Source: Nonomuraea rhodomycinica
GTDB taxonomy: Bacteria; Actinomycetota; Actinomycetes; Streptosporangiales; Streptosporangiaceae
Length of the DNA stretch: 64,000 nt
Direction: 5' to 3'
Assembly (NCBI RefSeq): GCF_013363995.1
Contig: NZ_JABWGO010000001.1
Location: 868,001 to 932,000, forward strand
A program made the translations under genes and the position numbers. The notes beneath the pieces were generated by a model. It worked only from the letters and a program-made list of their open reading frames with translations. It was not told the origin of the DNA and did not search any database. The first letter of the stretch is position 1; each line of letters starts with the position of its first letter. Of the stretch, positions 34,197 to 41,794 are shown piece after piece.

Positions 34197-34211
34197 TTGG
34201 TCACCGACCAA
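34197..34211. promoter_or_regulatory. TetR operator O2, TTGGTC-N3-GACCAA
   Basis: A perfect 6-bp inverted repeat with 3-bp spacer sits 36 bp from O1 and 10 bp before the monooxygenase GTG. Bound repressor would block both divergent promoters. Confidence 0.75.
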
Positions 34212-34220
34212 GGGGGTCAC

Positions 34221-35699
34221 GTGGAACAGCAGGTCGTCATCGCGGGAGGAGGCCCGGTCGGGCTGTGGCTCGCCGCCGAGCTGAGGCTGGGCGGGGTGTC
34301 GGTCACCGTCGTCGAGGAGCGCATGGAGATCGACCGGCGCTCCAAGGCGCTCACCGTCCACCCGCGCACCATCGAGGTCCTGGCCTCGCGCGGCGCGCAC
34401 GAGGCGTTCCTCGCCGAGGGGACGCCGATTCCGGGCGGCCACTTCGCCATGCTCGACGACCGGCTCGACTTCCGGGTGCTGGACACCCCGTTCCCCTACA
34501 CCCTCTCTCTGCCGCAGGCCCGGACCGAGGAGCTGCTGGAGGAGCGCGCGCTCGCGCTCGGCGCGCGGATGGCGCGCGGGCACCGCGTCACCGGGTTCAC
34601 CGAGCACGCGGACTCCGTGACCGTGCGGGTGGAGGGGCGGGACGGCGTGCCCTACGAGCTGCGGGCGGCGTACATCGTCGGCTGCGACGGTTCCCGCAGC
34701 ACCGTGCGCACCACCGCCGGGATCGACTTCCCCGGCACTCCTGCCACCGTCGTGGGCTGGCTGGGTGACGTCGTCCTGGACGACCCGCCCCGGCCGGGCT
34801 TCAGCGCCTTCGGCCCCCAGGGCGGGGTGATGGCCGTTCCGCTGCCCGGCGGACGGCACCGCGTGGTCGGCGTCAGCCCCGACGGCCTCACCACCGAGTG
34901 GCCCGGCGACCTCGGCATGGAGGAGCTGCGCGCCAAGGTCGTCGCCGTCACCGGCCAGGACTTCGGCATGCGCGATCCCGAGTGGCTCTCCCGCTTCGGC
35001 AACGCCACCCGCTTCGCCGCGCAGTACCGGCGCGGGCGGGTTCTGCTCGCCGGTGACGCCGCCCACCAACACTTCCCCGCCGGTGGCGTCGGCATGAACG
35101 TCGGCATCCAGGACGCGCACAACCTCGGCTGGAAGCTCGCCGCCGCCCTCGGCGGCTGGGCCTGCGACGGCCTGCTGGACACCTACCACACTGAGCGGCA
35201 CCCCGTCGGCGCGCAGCTGATGGAACACAGCCGCGCGCAGACCGCCCTGATGACCGGCTTCACCCCCGAGGGCCTTGACCTGCGCTCGCTGCTCAGCGGG
35301 ATGATCGCCACCCAGCCGGCGTTCAACAGGGCGCTGTCCGAACGCCTCACCGCGCTCGCCGTCGCCTACCCTCCGGCGGACCCGGTGGCCCACCCGCTCA
35401 CCGGCACCCGCGCACCCGACCTGACCTTCACCGGCTCCGCGAACGGCCTGTTCGCCCGGCTGCGCGCGGACGGGTACGTCCTGCTCGACCTGACGCCCGA
35501 CCGCGCACTCGCCGGCCTGGCGGGGCGACGGCTGACCGTACTCACTGCCGCCCTCGACCGGCCCCCGGCCGTCTGGGCCGGGGTGCGTGCCGCCCTGATC
35601 CGCCCCGACGGGCATGTCGCCTGGGCCGGCACCGAGACGGACGACGCCTCGTTGGCCGCCGCCGCGCGCCGGGCGCTCGCCACCCGCCGCCGCCCGTGA
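34221..35699 (+). CDS. FAD-dependent aromatic monooxygenase (TetX/rifampicin-monooxygenase-like)
   Basis: GTG 34221 follows AGGGGG and gives a 492-aa class A flavoprotein hydroxylase. It has the GxGxxG motif (VVIAGGGPVGLWLAAELRLGGVSVTVVEE), the DG motif (YIVGCDGSRSTVRTTAGIDF) and the GD motif (GRVLLAGDAAHQHFPAGGVGMNVGIQDAHNLGWKLAAAL). The C-terminal thioredoxin-like tail is typical of PHBH-family enzymes acting on polyketides or antibiotics. Control by a TetR with a tetracycline-repressor-like ligand domain suggests substrate-induced drug inactivation or tailoring. The substrate is unknown. Confidence 0.93.
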   Translation: MEQQVVIAGGGPVGLWLAAELRLGGVSVTVVEERMEIDRRSKALTVHPRTIEVLASRGAHEAFLAEGTPIPGGHFAMLDDRLDFRVLDTPFPYTLSLPQARTEELLEERALALGARMARGHRVTGFTEHADSVTVRVEGRDGVPYELRAAYIVGCDGSRSTVRTTAGIDFPGTPATVVGWLGDVVLDDPPRPGFSAFGPQGGVMAVPLPGGRHRVVGVSPDGLTTEWPGDLGMEELRAKVVAVTGQDFGMRDPEWLSRFGNATRFAAQYRRGRVLLAGDAAHQHFPAGGVGMNVGIQDAHNLGWKLAAALGGWACDGLLDTYHTERHPVGAQLMEHSRAQTALMTGFTPEGLDLRSLLSGMIATQPAFNRALSERLTALAVAYPPADPVAHPLTGTRAPDLTFTGSANGLFARLRADGYVLLDLTPDRALAGLAGRRLTVLTAALDRPPAVWAGVRAALIRPDGHVAWAGTETDDASLAAAARRALATRRRP

Positions 35700-35710
35700 C
35701 CCGGCCGGCG

Positions 35711-36271
35711 CTAGCCCGGTGCCGAGGGCGTGCCGTGCGCGGGGCGGGCGGGCGGGAGCGCGACGGAGACGATGACGACGGTGGCGGGGCCGCCCCGGGA
35801 CCACAACGCGTGGGGGGCCGCCGCGTCGAAGTGCAGCGCGTCCCCCGCGGTCAGGGCGATCTCCTCGTCCCCGACGCGGGCCACGACACCGCCGCTCACG
35901 ACGTACACCCACTCCTCGCCCGTGTGGACGGCGGTGCGCTGGAGGCGGTCGGCGGTCAGCTCCAGCCGCACCGCCTCCAAGGCCGAGCGGGGGCCGAGAC
36001 CGCTCAGTGTCGCGTAGGGCCCATCGAGTCCCTCGTGCACGGGCGCCGTGGCGCCCCGCACGACGTGGTGCTCGCGCGGGTGCTCGTCGCCGAGCAGGGC
36101 CCCCACCGAGATGCCGTACGCCCGCGCGAGCTGGAACAGCGACCCGATGGACGGCTGTCGCTCGCCCTTCTCCATCCGGGACAGGTGGGCGGCGGAGATG
36201 CCGGTCCACTCGGCGAGCACGGTCAGCGTCAGCCCGCGTTCGCGGCGCAGTTCGCCGAGCCGCGCCGCGAC
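35711..36271 (-). CDS. XRE-cupin transcriptional regulator, 5' end lost or rearranged
   Basis: The readable protein starts VAARLGELRRERGLTLTVLAEWTGISAAHLSRMEKGERQPSIGSLFQLARAYGISVGALLG, a Cro/C1 HTH. A cupin (HTGEEWVYVVSGGVVARVGDEEIALTAGDALHFDAAAPHALWS) follows at about residues 115-175. No ATG, GTG or TTG precedes the HTH in this frame until 36658, 129 codons upstream, and that stretch is antisense shadow of the CBM2 fragment. The natural start therefore appears to be missing. I give the end of recognisable homology as the boundary. Confidence 0.65.
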   Translation of the reverse strand, partial: VAARLGELRRERGLTLTVLAEWTGISAAHLSRMEKGERQPSIGSLFQLARAYGISVGALLGDEHPREHHVVRGATAPVHEGLDGPYATLSGLGPRSALEAVRLELTADRLQRTAVHTGEEWVYVVSGGVVARVGDEEIALTAGDALHFDAAAPHALWSRGGPATVVIVSVALPPARPAHGTPSAPG

Positions 36272-36283
36272 CCGCCGCTCGGG

Positions 36284-36628
36284 GTGAAGGTGCTCGTCGC
36301 GAAGATCATCCCGGTGGCGCCGGCGAGTTGCCCCGCGTGCGGGCAGCGCGTCGTGGACCTCGACGCCGCGATCCCGGGCTGGGCGGCGGGCATCTCCACG
36401 CAGCAGTCGCCGGTGGTGGTCGTGGACCAGTGGACGGGCTTTCTCACCGACGGCCGGCGGATCACCCAGATCTGGAACGGGGCGCCGAGCGCCGACGGCG
36501 CGGCCGTGACCGTGCGCGACGCGGGCTGCAACGGCTCGCTCGCCGCGGGCGGGACGGCCACGTCCGGGTTCCTGGCGTCGTGGAACGGCGTCGACACCGC
36601 CCCGGTCCTGACCTGCGTGAGCGGGTAG
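36284..36628 (+). pseudogene. Remnant of a secreted SGNH/GDSL hydrolase with CBM2 cellulose-binding module
   Basis: The frame reads VLVAKIIPVAPASC...AIPGWAAGISTQQSPVVVVDQWTGF, typical of the C-terminal part of actinobacterial GDSL esterases. It then jumps directly into GRRITQIWNGAPSADGAAVTVRDAGCNGSLAAGGTATSGFLASWNG, the second half of a CBM2. The signal peptide, the GDSL motif, the esterase His and half the CBM are missing. The 5' break lies within about 12 bp of the break in the neighbouring regulator. Confidence 0.7.
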
Positions 36629-36723
36629 CGCGGGCGGGCCCGGCCGGGCCCGTGTCACATTCGCGTGCCGCCGCGTGTCGAGCAGGCAGAGACCTGAGAC
36701 AACGACACGAGAGCGGGGCAGTC

Positions 36724-37521
36724 ATGACGTCATCCATCCTGGTCACCGGCGGTACCGGCACGCTGGGACGCCTGGTCGTCCCCCTTCTGCGCGCGGCGGG
36801 CCGCGAGGTGCGGGTGCTCAGCCGCGCGGGCCGTGAGCCCCGCGACGGCGTCGCGTACGTGAAGGGCGACGTGTCCACCGGCGAGGGGCTCGACGCCGCG
36901 ATGCGCGGCGCCGGGACGGTGGTGCACTGCGCCGGAAGCGCCAAGGGCGACGACGACAAGGCCCGGCACCTGGTGCGGGCGGCGACGGCCGCGGGTGCGC
37001 GGCACCTGGTGTACATCTCGGTCGTCGGCGTGGACCGGGTGCCCGTCGTCAGCGGCGTCGACCGGGCGATGTTCGGCTACTTCGCCGCCAAGCGCGCCGC
37101 CGAGCGGATCGTGGCCGAGTCGGGCATCCCGTGGACCACGCTGCGCGCCACCCAGTTCCACGACTGGGTCCTGATGACGCTGCGGCAGCTCGCGAAGCTG
37201 CCGGTGGTGCTGCCGACCTGGAGCGGGGTCCGCTTCCAGCCGGTCGACACCGGCGAGGTGGCGGCCCGGCTGGCGGAGCTGGCCCTCGGCGAGCCGGCCG
37301 GGCTGGTGCCCGACCTGGCGGGGCCGCGCGTGCACGCGATGGAGGACCTGGCCCGCGACTACCTGCGGGCGGCGGGCCGGCGCCGGCTGGTCGTGCCCAT
37401 GCGCACGCCCGGCCGGGCCGCCGCCGCGTTCCGGGAGGGCGCGAACCTCGCCCCGGACCGCGCGGTCGGCCGCCGCACCTGGGAGGACTTCCTCGCCGCG
37501 CAGGCGCGTCAGGACCTCTGA
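36724..37521 (+). CDS. NAD(P)H-binding atypical SDR (NmrA-like) oxidoreductase
   Basis: The 265-aa protein has an N-terminal SSILVTGGTGTLGRLVVPLLRAAGREVRVLSR (GxxGxxG), then VKGDVSTGEGLDAAMRGAGTVVHCAGS. The segment LVYISVVGVDRVP...YFAAKRAAERIVAESGIPWTTLRATQFHDWV has the YxxxK in altered form (FAAKRAAE). The C-terminal part is substrate-binding. Related proteins are redox sensors or reductases of unknown substrate. It is monocistronic, with a region before it that also ends the CBM2 remnant. Confidence 0.9.
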   Translation: MTSSILVTGGTGTLGRLVVPLLRAAGREVRVLSRAGREPRDGVAYVKGDVSTGEGLDAAMRGAGTVVHCAGSAKGDDDKARHLVRAATAAGARHLVYISVVGVDRVPVVSGVDRAMFGYFAAKRAAERIVAESGIPWTTLRATQFHDWVLMTLRQLAKLPVVLPTWSGVRFQPVDTGEVAARLAELALGEPAGLVPDLAGPRVHAMEDLARDYLRAAGRRRLVVPMRTPGRAAAAFREGANLAPDRAVGRRTWEDFLAAQARQDL

Positions 37522-37560
37522 AGGGGCGGCGGACGACGGGCGTTCGCGGGACGGCGGGCG

Positions 37561-38676
37561 TCAGGGGGTGATGACGGCGAGCTTGTCGACGTAGTCCAGG
37601 GTCGCCCACAGGTTGTCGTCGGAGCCGACGGCGAGCTGGAACGGCCCCGGGTTAGAGGTCGGGGTCGAGTACTCGCTGATCGTCCCCGTGGTGGTCACGC
37701 TGGCGATGCTGCCGCCGACCTGCTCGGCGAACCACAGGTTGTCGTCCGGCCCGAGCGTGATGCCCCACGGGAAGCTGTTGGGGTCGGTGACCGAGTACTC
37801 GGTGAAACTGCCCGAGGTGGTCACGTTGCCGACCCGGCCGGCTCCGTCGGTGTACCACAGGTTGCCGTCGGGGCCCGTGACGATGCCGATCGGCATCGCG
37901 TCGTTGCTCGGCGCGGTGTACTCGGTGACCGTCCCGGAGGTGGTCATCTTCGCCACGCCCTGGGCCAGCGCCTGGGTGAACCAGAGCTTGCCGTCCGGGC
38001 CCGTGGTGATCAGGCAGGGGTACGCGCCGGAGGTCGGCAGGCTGTACTCGGTGATGCTGCCGCTGGTGGTGATGCGGCCGATCTTGTTGGCGTCGATCTC
38101 GGTGAACCACAGGGCGTCGTCGGGGCCGACGGTGATGCCCCAGGGATAGGCGTTCTCCGTGGGCAGTTCGTACTCGGTGATGCTGCCGCTGGTGGTGATG
38201 CGGCCGATCCGGTTGCCGATCGCCTCGGTGAACCACAGCGCGCCGTCCGGGCCGGTGGTGATGTGCGCCGGCTCGGAGACGGCATTCGGCAGCGAGTACT
38301 CGGTGAACAACCCGCCGGTGGTGACCTTGCCGATCTTGTTGGCGTAGTTCTCGGTGAACCACAGGTTGTCGTCCGGCCCGCCGGTGATGCCGACCGGCGT
38401 GGCCGGGTACGTCGGGATGGAGATCTCGCTGATCGACGGCGTGCGCAGGGCGTGCGCGCGCCGCTCGGCGCGCGGGTCGCGGTTGGCCGGCGGGTACTTG
38501 CACCGGATGTGCCGATGTCCCGGCATGCGCTTGAGCGTCAGGCACAGCTTCACCCACGGCCGCAGGTGGACGCCCTGGTCCGGTGGGTCGGCCGACGCGG
38601 AGGCGGGCAGGCCGGACCCGGCGAGCAGCGCCAGGGCCGCGAGCGGGGAGGCGACGAATCGACTGCGGAAAGGCAT
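37561..38676 (-). CDS. Secreted Vgb-like (virginiamycin B lyase family) seven-bladed propeller protein
   Basis: The ATG at 38676 follows GGAAGGA and gives 371 aa with a signal peptide (VASPLAALALLAGSGLPASASA). A basic linker with two Cys comes next. About seven 42-residue blades of the form ITxGPDGxLWFTE..GNxIGRITTSGxITEY follow. Vgb lyases linearise streptogramin B and are cytoplasmic; this protein is exported, so antibiotic resistance is unlikely without evidence. It could bind or cleave a cell-wall-associated substrate. It lies next to the WxL-like module on the same strand as its first gene. Confidence 0.85.
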   Translation of the reverse strand: MPFRSRFVASPLAALALLAGSGLPASASADPPDQGVHLRPWVKLCLTLKRMPGHRHIRCKYPPANRDPRAERRAHALRTPSISEISIPTYPATPVGITGGPDDNLWFTENYANKIGKVTTGGLFTEYSLPNAVSEPAHITTGPDGALWFTEAIGNRIGRITTSGSITEYELPTENAYPWGITVGPDDALWFTEIDANKIGRITTSGSITEYSLPTSGAYPCLITTGPDGKLWFTQALAQGVAKMTTSGTVTEYTAPSNDAMPIGIVTGPDGNLWYTDGAGRVGNVTTSGSFTEYSVTDPNSFPWGITLGPDDNLWFAEQVGGSIASVTTTGTISEYSTPTSNPGPFQLAVGSDDNLWATLDYVDKLAVITP

Positions 38677-38886
38677 GACATCCTTCCAGATCGAAGACAG
38701 AGCGCGGGCGGCGGAAAGGACGGTCGCGTGGTGACGAGCCGTCCCGCCGACGGCCCGGCGGCCGGGGAAAAGAATTCCGCCCGGCGATCCGAATGATCCT
38801 GTGCGCGCCACCGCCCCCTGACGGCCTTTTCGCCAGTGGCGGGTCACGTCTCCCTCAATTCATCGGCTGAACGGCCCGCGATGTGG

Positions 38887-39438
38887 TCAGGCCACCGAAT
38901 GGGTGATGGTCCCCGTGTAGAAGCCCGAGATCGCGCCCTGCGGAACGCTGACGACGATCGTGGGCTGCCAGCTCGTGGAGGTGTTCGTCGGGCCCTTGGT
39001 CGCCCGGAACGCGACGACCGGGACGGTCAGGGCGACGCGCTGCGCGGCCGTGGCCTGTCCGGGGGTGCGGGTGCCGGTGCCGGTCTGCGAGGTGACCGGG
39101 CCGGACCAGTAGGCGATGTTGGCCTTGGTGATGGTCTCCAGGCCCGAGCCGCTGCCGGTGGTGAAGTCCGTGGCCGACACGGTCGCGGTCCAGGTGCGGT
39201 TGCCCGACCGGGTGTCGTTGACGGTGACCGTGCCGAGCGAGGCGCTGAGGGTCCCTCCCCTGCTGCCGGTGCCCAGGTCGGCCGTGTTGGGCACGATGAT
39301 CTCCAGCGGGAACGCGCGCGCCGCGACCGTCGCGTGGACGGCCGTGCTCACGTCGGCATGGGCGCCGGGAACGGCCGGTCCGTGCGCGAGGGCGACGGGG
39401 ATCATCAGCGCGTGGATGACGGCGGCCGCTTTCCTCAC
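38887..39438 (-). CDS. WxL-like secreted surface protein, paralogue 1
   Basis: The GTG at 39438 follows GAGGAG and gives 183 aa with a weak signal peptide (RKAAAVIHALMIPVALAHGPAVPGAHA). The mature part is beta-rich: LEIIVPNTADLGTGSRGGTLSASLGTVTVNDTRSGNRTWTATVSATDFTTG, an AYWSGPVT segment, and a C-terminal SWQPTIVVSVPQGAISGFYTGTITHSVA. The layout and C-terminal Y-T-G-T-(I/V)-x-H-S-V-A match the paralogue at 39795. I read both as actinobacterial counterparts of WxL cell-wall-attached proteins. They are divergently transcribed across 356 bp. Confidence 0.72.
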   Translation of the reverse strand: MRKAAAVIHALMIPVALAHGPAVPGAHADVSTAVHATVAARAFPLEIIVPNTADLGTGSRGGTLSASLGTVTVNDTRSGNRTWTATVSATDFTTGSGSGLETITKANIAYWSGPVTSQTGTGTRTPGQATAAQRVALTVPVVAFRATKGPTNTSTSWQPTIVVSVPQGAISGFYTGTITHSVA

Positions 39439-39794
39439 GTGGCGACTCCTCGGGTCTCTCGTCCGGCGGGGCTGGAAGGGCCGAGGGAATCCTAGATCGG
39501 AAACGGTTTGGCACATCGGCGGGCCGTGTTTTCCGGTGGCAAATTCACCGCCAACGCGGCACATTATCGATGTGGCCGCCGGAGAATGGGGTATCGCCCT
39601 TGTTTCGGTCTCGGACCGGCCCGGTCGGCACCTTTCCGAACCCCCGGCGGATCTTTTTCGAGAACTGCCAGATCGCGGCAAAAAGTCGCCAGTCGCCGCG
39701 TGGGGTCACGTTCCGGACTCTCGGGTCACGCGCAGAATGTGGCTCCGTGTGTCGGGGCCCCGCGCTCTGGGGCGCTTCTTCGAAGGGATCGGCA
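39439..39794. other. Divergent promoter region of the WxL-like module
   Basis: This 356-bp region between the two paralogues has no supported ORF. It is clearly less GC-rich than the genes, with A/T-rich patches at about 39490-39570 and 39650-39685. It should hold both promoters. Confidence 0.45.
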
Positions 39795-40370
39795 GTGTTC
39801 AACAGCCGTTACGGTGCCCTGTGGGCAGCCGCCGCCGTGGTGACCGTCGCCACGGTGGCCGCGCAGCCCGCCCGGGCCGATACCTGTGCCGCGTCGACGA
39901 CGTGCTCCACGACGGTGCTCTTCACCGTGAGCGCCGGCGCCGGCCTGCAGATCACGGTGCCCGACGGCCCGGTCAGCGTCGGCACCGGCTCGCCGGGCGG
40001 CAGCATCAGCGGGCAGATCGGCACGGTCACCGTGTCCGACGCGCGGACCGCGCTCACCGCCACGTGGGTGGCCCAGGTGTCGGCCACCGACTTCACCACC
40101 GGCGGCGGCACACCGGCCGAGACCATCGCCAACAGCCGGATCAGCTACTGGTCGGGCCCCGCGACCGCCACCACCGGCACGGGCACCTTCGTCCCCGGCC
40201 AGGCCAACGCCGCCTCGGCGGTCGTGCTGGACCAGGTCCGCGTCGCGTTCAGCAAGACCACCGGGTCGGGCAACAACTCCGCCGCCTGGGCGCCGACCAT
40301 CGTGGTCGACGTCCCGGCCCAGGCGGTGGCCGGCACCTACACCGGGACGGTGAGACACTCCGTTGCCTAG
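39795..40370 (+). CDS. WxL-like secreted surface protein, paralogue 2
   Basis: GTG 39795 after AAGGGA gives 191 aa with a signal peptide (SRYGALWAAAAVVTVATVAAQPARA). The mature N-terminus has a Cys pair (TCAASTTC), absent from paralogue 1. The core shows ITVPDGPVSVGTGSPGGSISGQIGTVTVSDARTALTATWVAQVSATDFTTGGG, RISYWSGPATATTGTGTFVPGQA and AAWAPTIVVDVPAQAVAGTYTGTVRHSVA. It shares the ordered motifs of paralogue 1. The gene overlaps the next by 8 bp (TTG start), so the two products are probably made together. Confidence 0.75.
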   Translation: MFNSRYGALWAAAAVVTVATVAAQPARADTCAASTTCSTTVLFTVSAGAGLQITVPDGPVSVGTGSPGGSISGQIGTVTVSDARTALTATWVAQVSATDFTTGGGTPAETIANSRISYWSGPATATTGTGTFVPGQANAASAVVLDQVRVAFSKTTGSGNNSAAWAPTIVVDVPAQAVAGTYTGTVRHSVA

Positions 40371-41403
40371 CCGCCCCCTCCTCCGAGCAGCGCTGGCCAC
40401 CCTCCTCGCGCTCGCCTCGCTCGGGACGTGGGCGACGCCGCCGGCCACCGCGGCCGGCCGCGGGAGCGCGGGAGACAACGACGCGGCGGGCGGGAGCACC
40501 ATCGGCATCAGGCTTGTCGAGGTGCCCGCCAGCCGCGTCGCCGACCCACGCGCCCAGCGCTACATCGTCGACCACGTCAATCCCGGCACCACCTTCACCA
40601 GGCGCTTCGAGGTCGTCACCAACGCGACCCGGCCCGTCCGCGCGCGGCTGTACACGGGCGCCGCCGGCATCGAGAAGGGGCGCTTCACGTTCGCGCCCTT
40701 CGGCGCCACCAACGAGCTCAGCTCGTGGATCACGCTGGACCGCTCCAGGGTCCGCCTCGGGCCGGGCGGCCACGCGGAGGTGAAGGCCACCGTCCGCGTG
40801 CCGGAGCAGGCCACGGAGGGCGAACGGTACGCCGTCATCTGGGCGGAGGTGTCGTCCTCCGACCCCGGCCCGAAGGGCAACGTCGCCCTGGTCAACCGGG
40901 TGGGCATCCGCGCGTACCTGGACGTCGGCCCCGGCGGGGAGCTGCCGTCCGACTTCGAGATCGGCGAAATCGTGCCGCGCAGGACCGCGGACGGCCGCCC
41001 GGCGATCGTGGCGGACGTCGCCAACACCGGCCACCGGGCCGTCGACCTCGAAGGGCAGGTGGCGCTGTCCGGCGGGCCGAGCGCGCTGAGCGCGGGGCCG
41101 TTCCCCATCGAGCGCGGCACGACCCTGGCGCCCGGCGACCGCGGCCGCATCACCGTGACCCTCGGCGAGGACCTGCCGAACGGCCCGTGGCGGTTCCGGC
41201 TCACGCTGCGCAGCGGGGAGCTCAGGCGGACCGCGACGGGCACCCTGTCGTTCCCGGCCCAGGCCGGCGCCATCGGCCTGGCCGCCAGCCTGGACTCACC
41301 GCTGGCGTGGGGGCTGGCCGCGGCGGGGGCGCTGGCGCTCCTGGCCACGGGCGCCGCCCTCCTGGTCCGCCGCCACCTGAGACGCCGGCGGACCGCCGCC
41401 TGA
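40363..41403 (+). CDS. Membrane-anchored DUF916/WxL-interacting-like protein
   Basis: TTG 40363 overlaps the previous stop and opens a 346-aa protein with a signal peptide. An Ig-like region (RYIVDHVNPGTTFTRRFEVVTNATRPVRARLYTGAAGIEKGRFTFAPFGATNELSSWITLD) resembles the DUF916 peptidoglycan-binding domain of firmicute WxL operons. A second beta domain (VADVANTGHRAVDLEGQVALSGG) follows. One C-terminal TM helix precedes the basic tail RRHLRRRRTAA. It would hold the WxL-like partner at the cell surface. The partner order (WxL-like, then DUF916-like) echoes firmicute clusters. Confidence 0.78.
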   Translation: MPSRPLLRAALATLLALASLGTWATPPATAAGRGSAGDNDAAGGSTIGIRLVEVPASRVADPRAQRYIVDHVNPGTTFTRRFEVVTNATRPVRARLYTGAAGIEKGRFTFAPFGATNELSSWITLDRSRVRLGPGGHAEVKATVRVPEQATEGERYAVIWAEVSSSDPGPKGNVALVNRVGIRAYLDVGPGGELPSDFEIGEIVPRRTADGRPAIVADVANTGHRAVDLEGQVALSGGPSALSAGPFPIERGTTLAPGDRGRITVTLGEDLPNGPWRFRLTLRSGELRRTATGTLSFPAQAGAIGLAASLDSPLAWGLAAAGALALLATGAALLVRRHLRRRRTAA

Positions 41404-41527
41404 GTCGTCGGTCGTGCCCTGGAGCGGCCGGCTGGCAGCGTCCGGGTGGTACATCCGCCGCGGCCCGGGTACGGGTCCGTATGTCAGGTGCCGCGGGGTA
41501 TCTCCGAGTCTTGGAGTGGAGGCACTG

Positions 41528-41764
41528 ATGGATCCGTCGACTCAGGAAACCGGTGCGGTCACGGGCACCAAGGACAAGGACTACAACCTCATCTGGTTCG
41601 TCGAGCAGTGTCTGAGCAACACGCTCCGGCTGGAGACCTACATCTCCGACGCCGAGCGGAACGGCGACACCGAGCTCGCGGACTTCTTCCGGAGGGCTCA
41701 GGGCGAGAGCCGCAAGGGCGCCGAGCAGGGCAAGGAGCACCTGCGCCGGCGGCTGTCCGGCTGA
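41528..41764 (+). CDS. Small conserved protein of ferritin-like/helical type
   Basis: ATG 41528 follows GGAGG and opens a 78-aa protein. The core GTKDKDYNLIWFVEQCLSNTLRLETYISDAERNGDTELADFFRRAQGESRKGAEQGKEHLRRRL resembles small actinobacterial proteins of unknown function with a two-helix, rubrerythrin-like pattern (E..L...E.YI.DAE..GD.ELA..F). It has no signal peptide. It stands alone before the convergent P450 gene. Confidence 0.75.
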   Translation: MDPSTQETGAVTGTKDKDYNLIWFVEQCLSNTLRLETYISDAERNGDTELADFFRRAQGESRKGAEQGKEHLRRRLSG

Positions 41765-41794
41765 CCGAGCGGCCGATCGCGAGGGCGCGGCGTC

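Noticed and set aside
34173..36209. Minus-strand 678-codon frame opposite the FAD monooxygenase
   Set aside because: Low-complexity Gly/Ala/Val shadow that also runs across the operator region.
36272..36658. N-terminal extension of the XRE-cupin gene up to ATG 36658
   Set aside because: The 129 extra residues are the reverse shadow of the CBM2 fragment, Arg/His-rich, with no ribosome-binding site.
37561..38676. Streptogramin resistance gene
   Set aside because: The propeller repeats match the Vgb family, but the protein is exported and catalytic residues could not be verified by eye, so I did not call it resistance.
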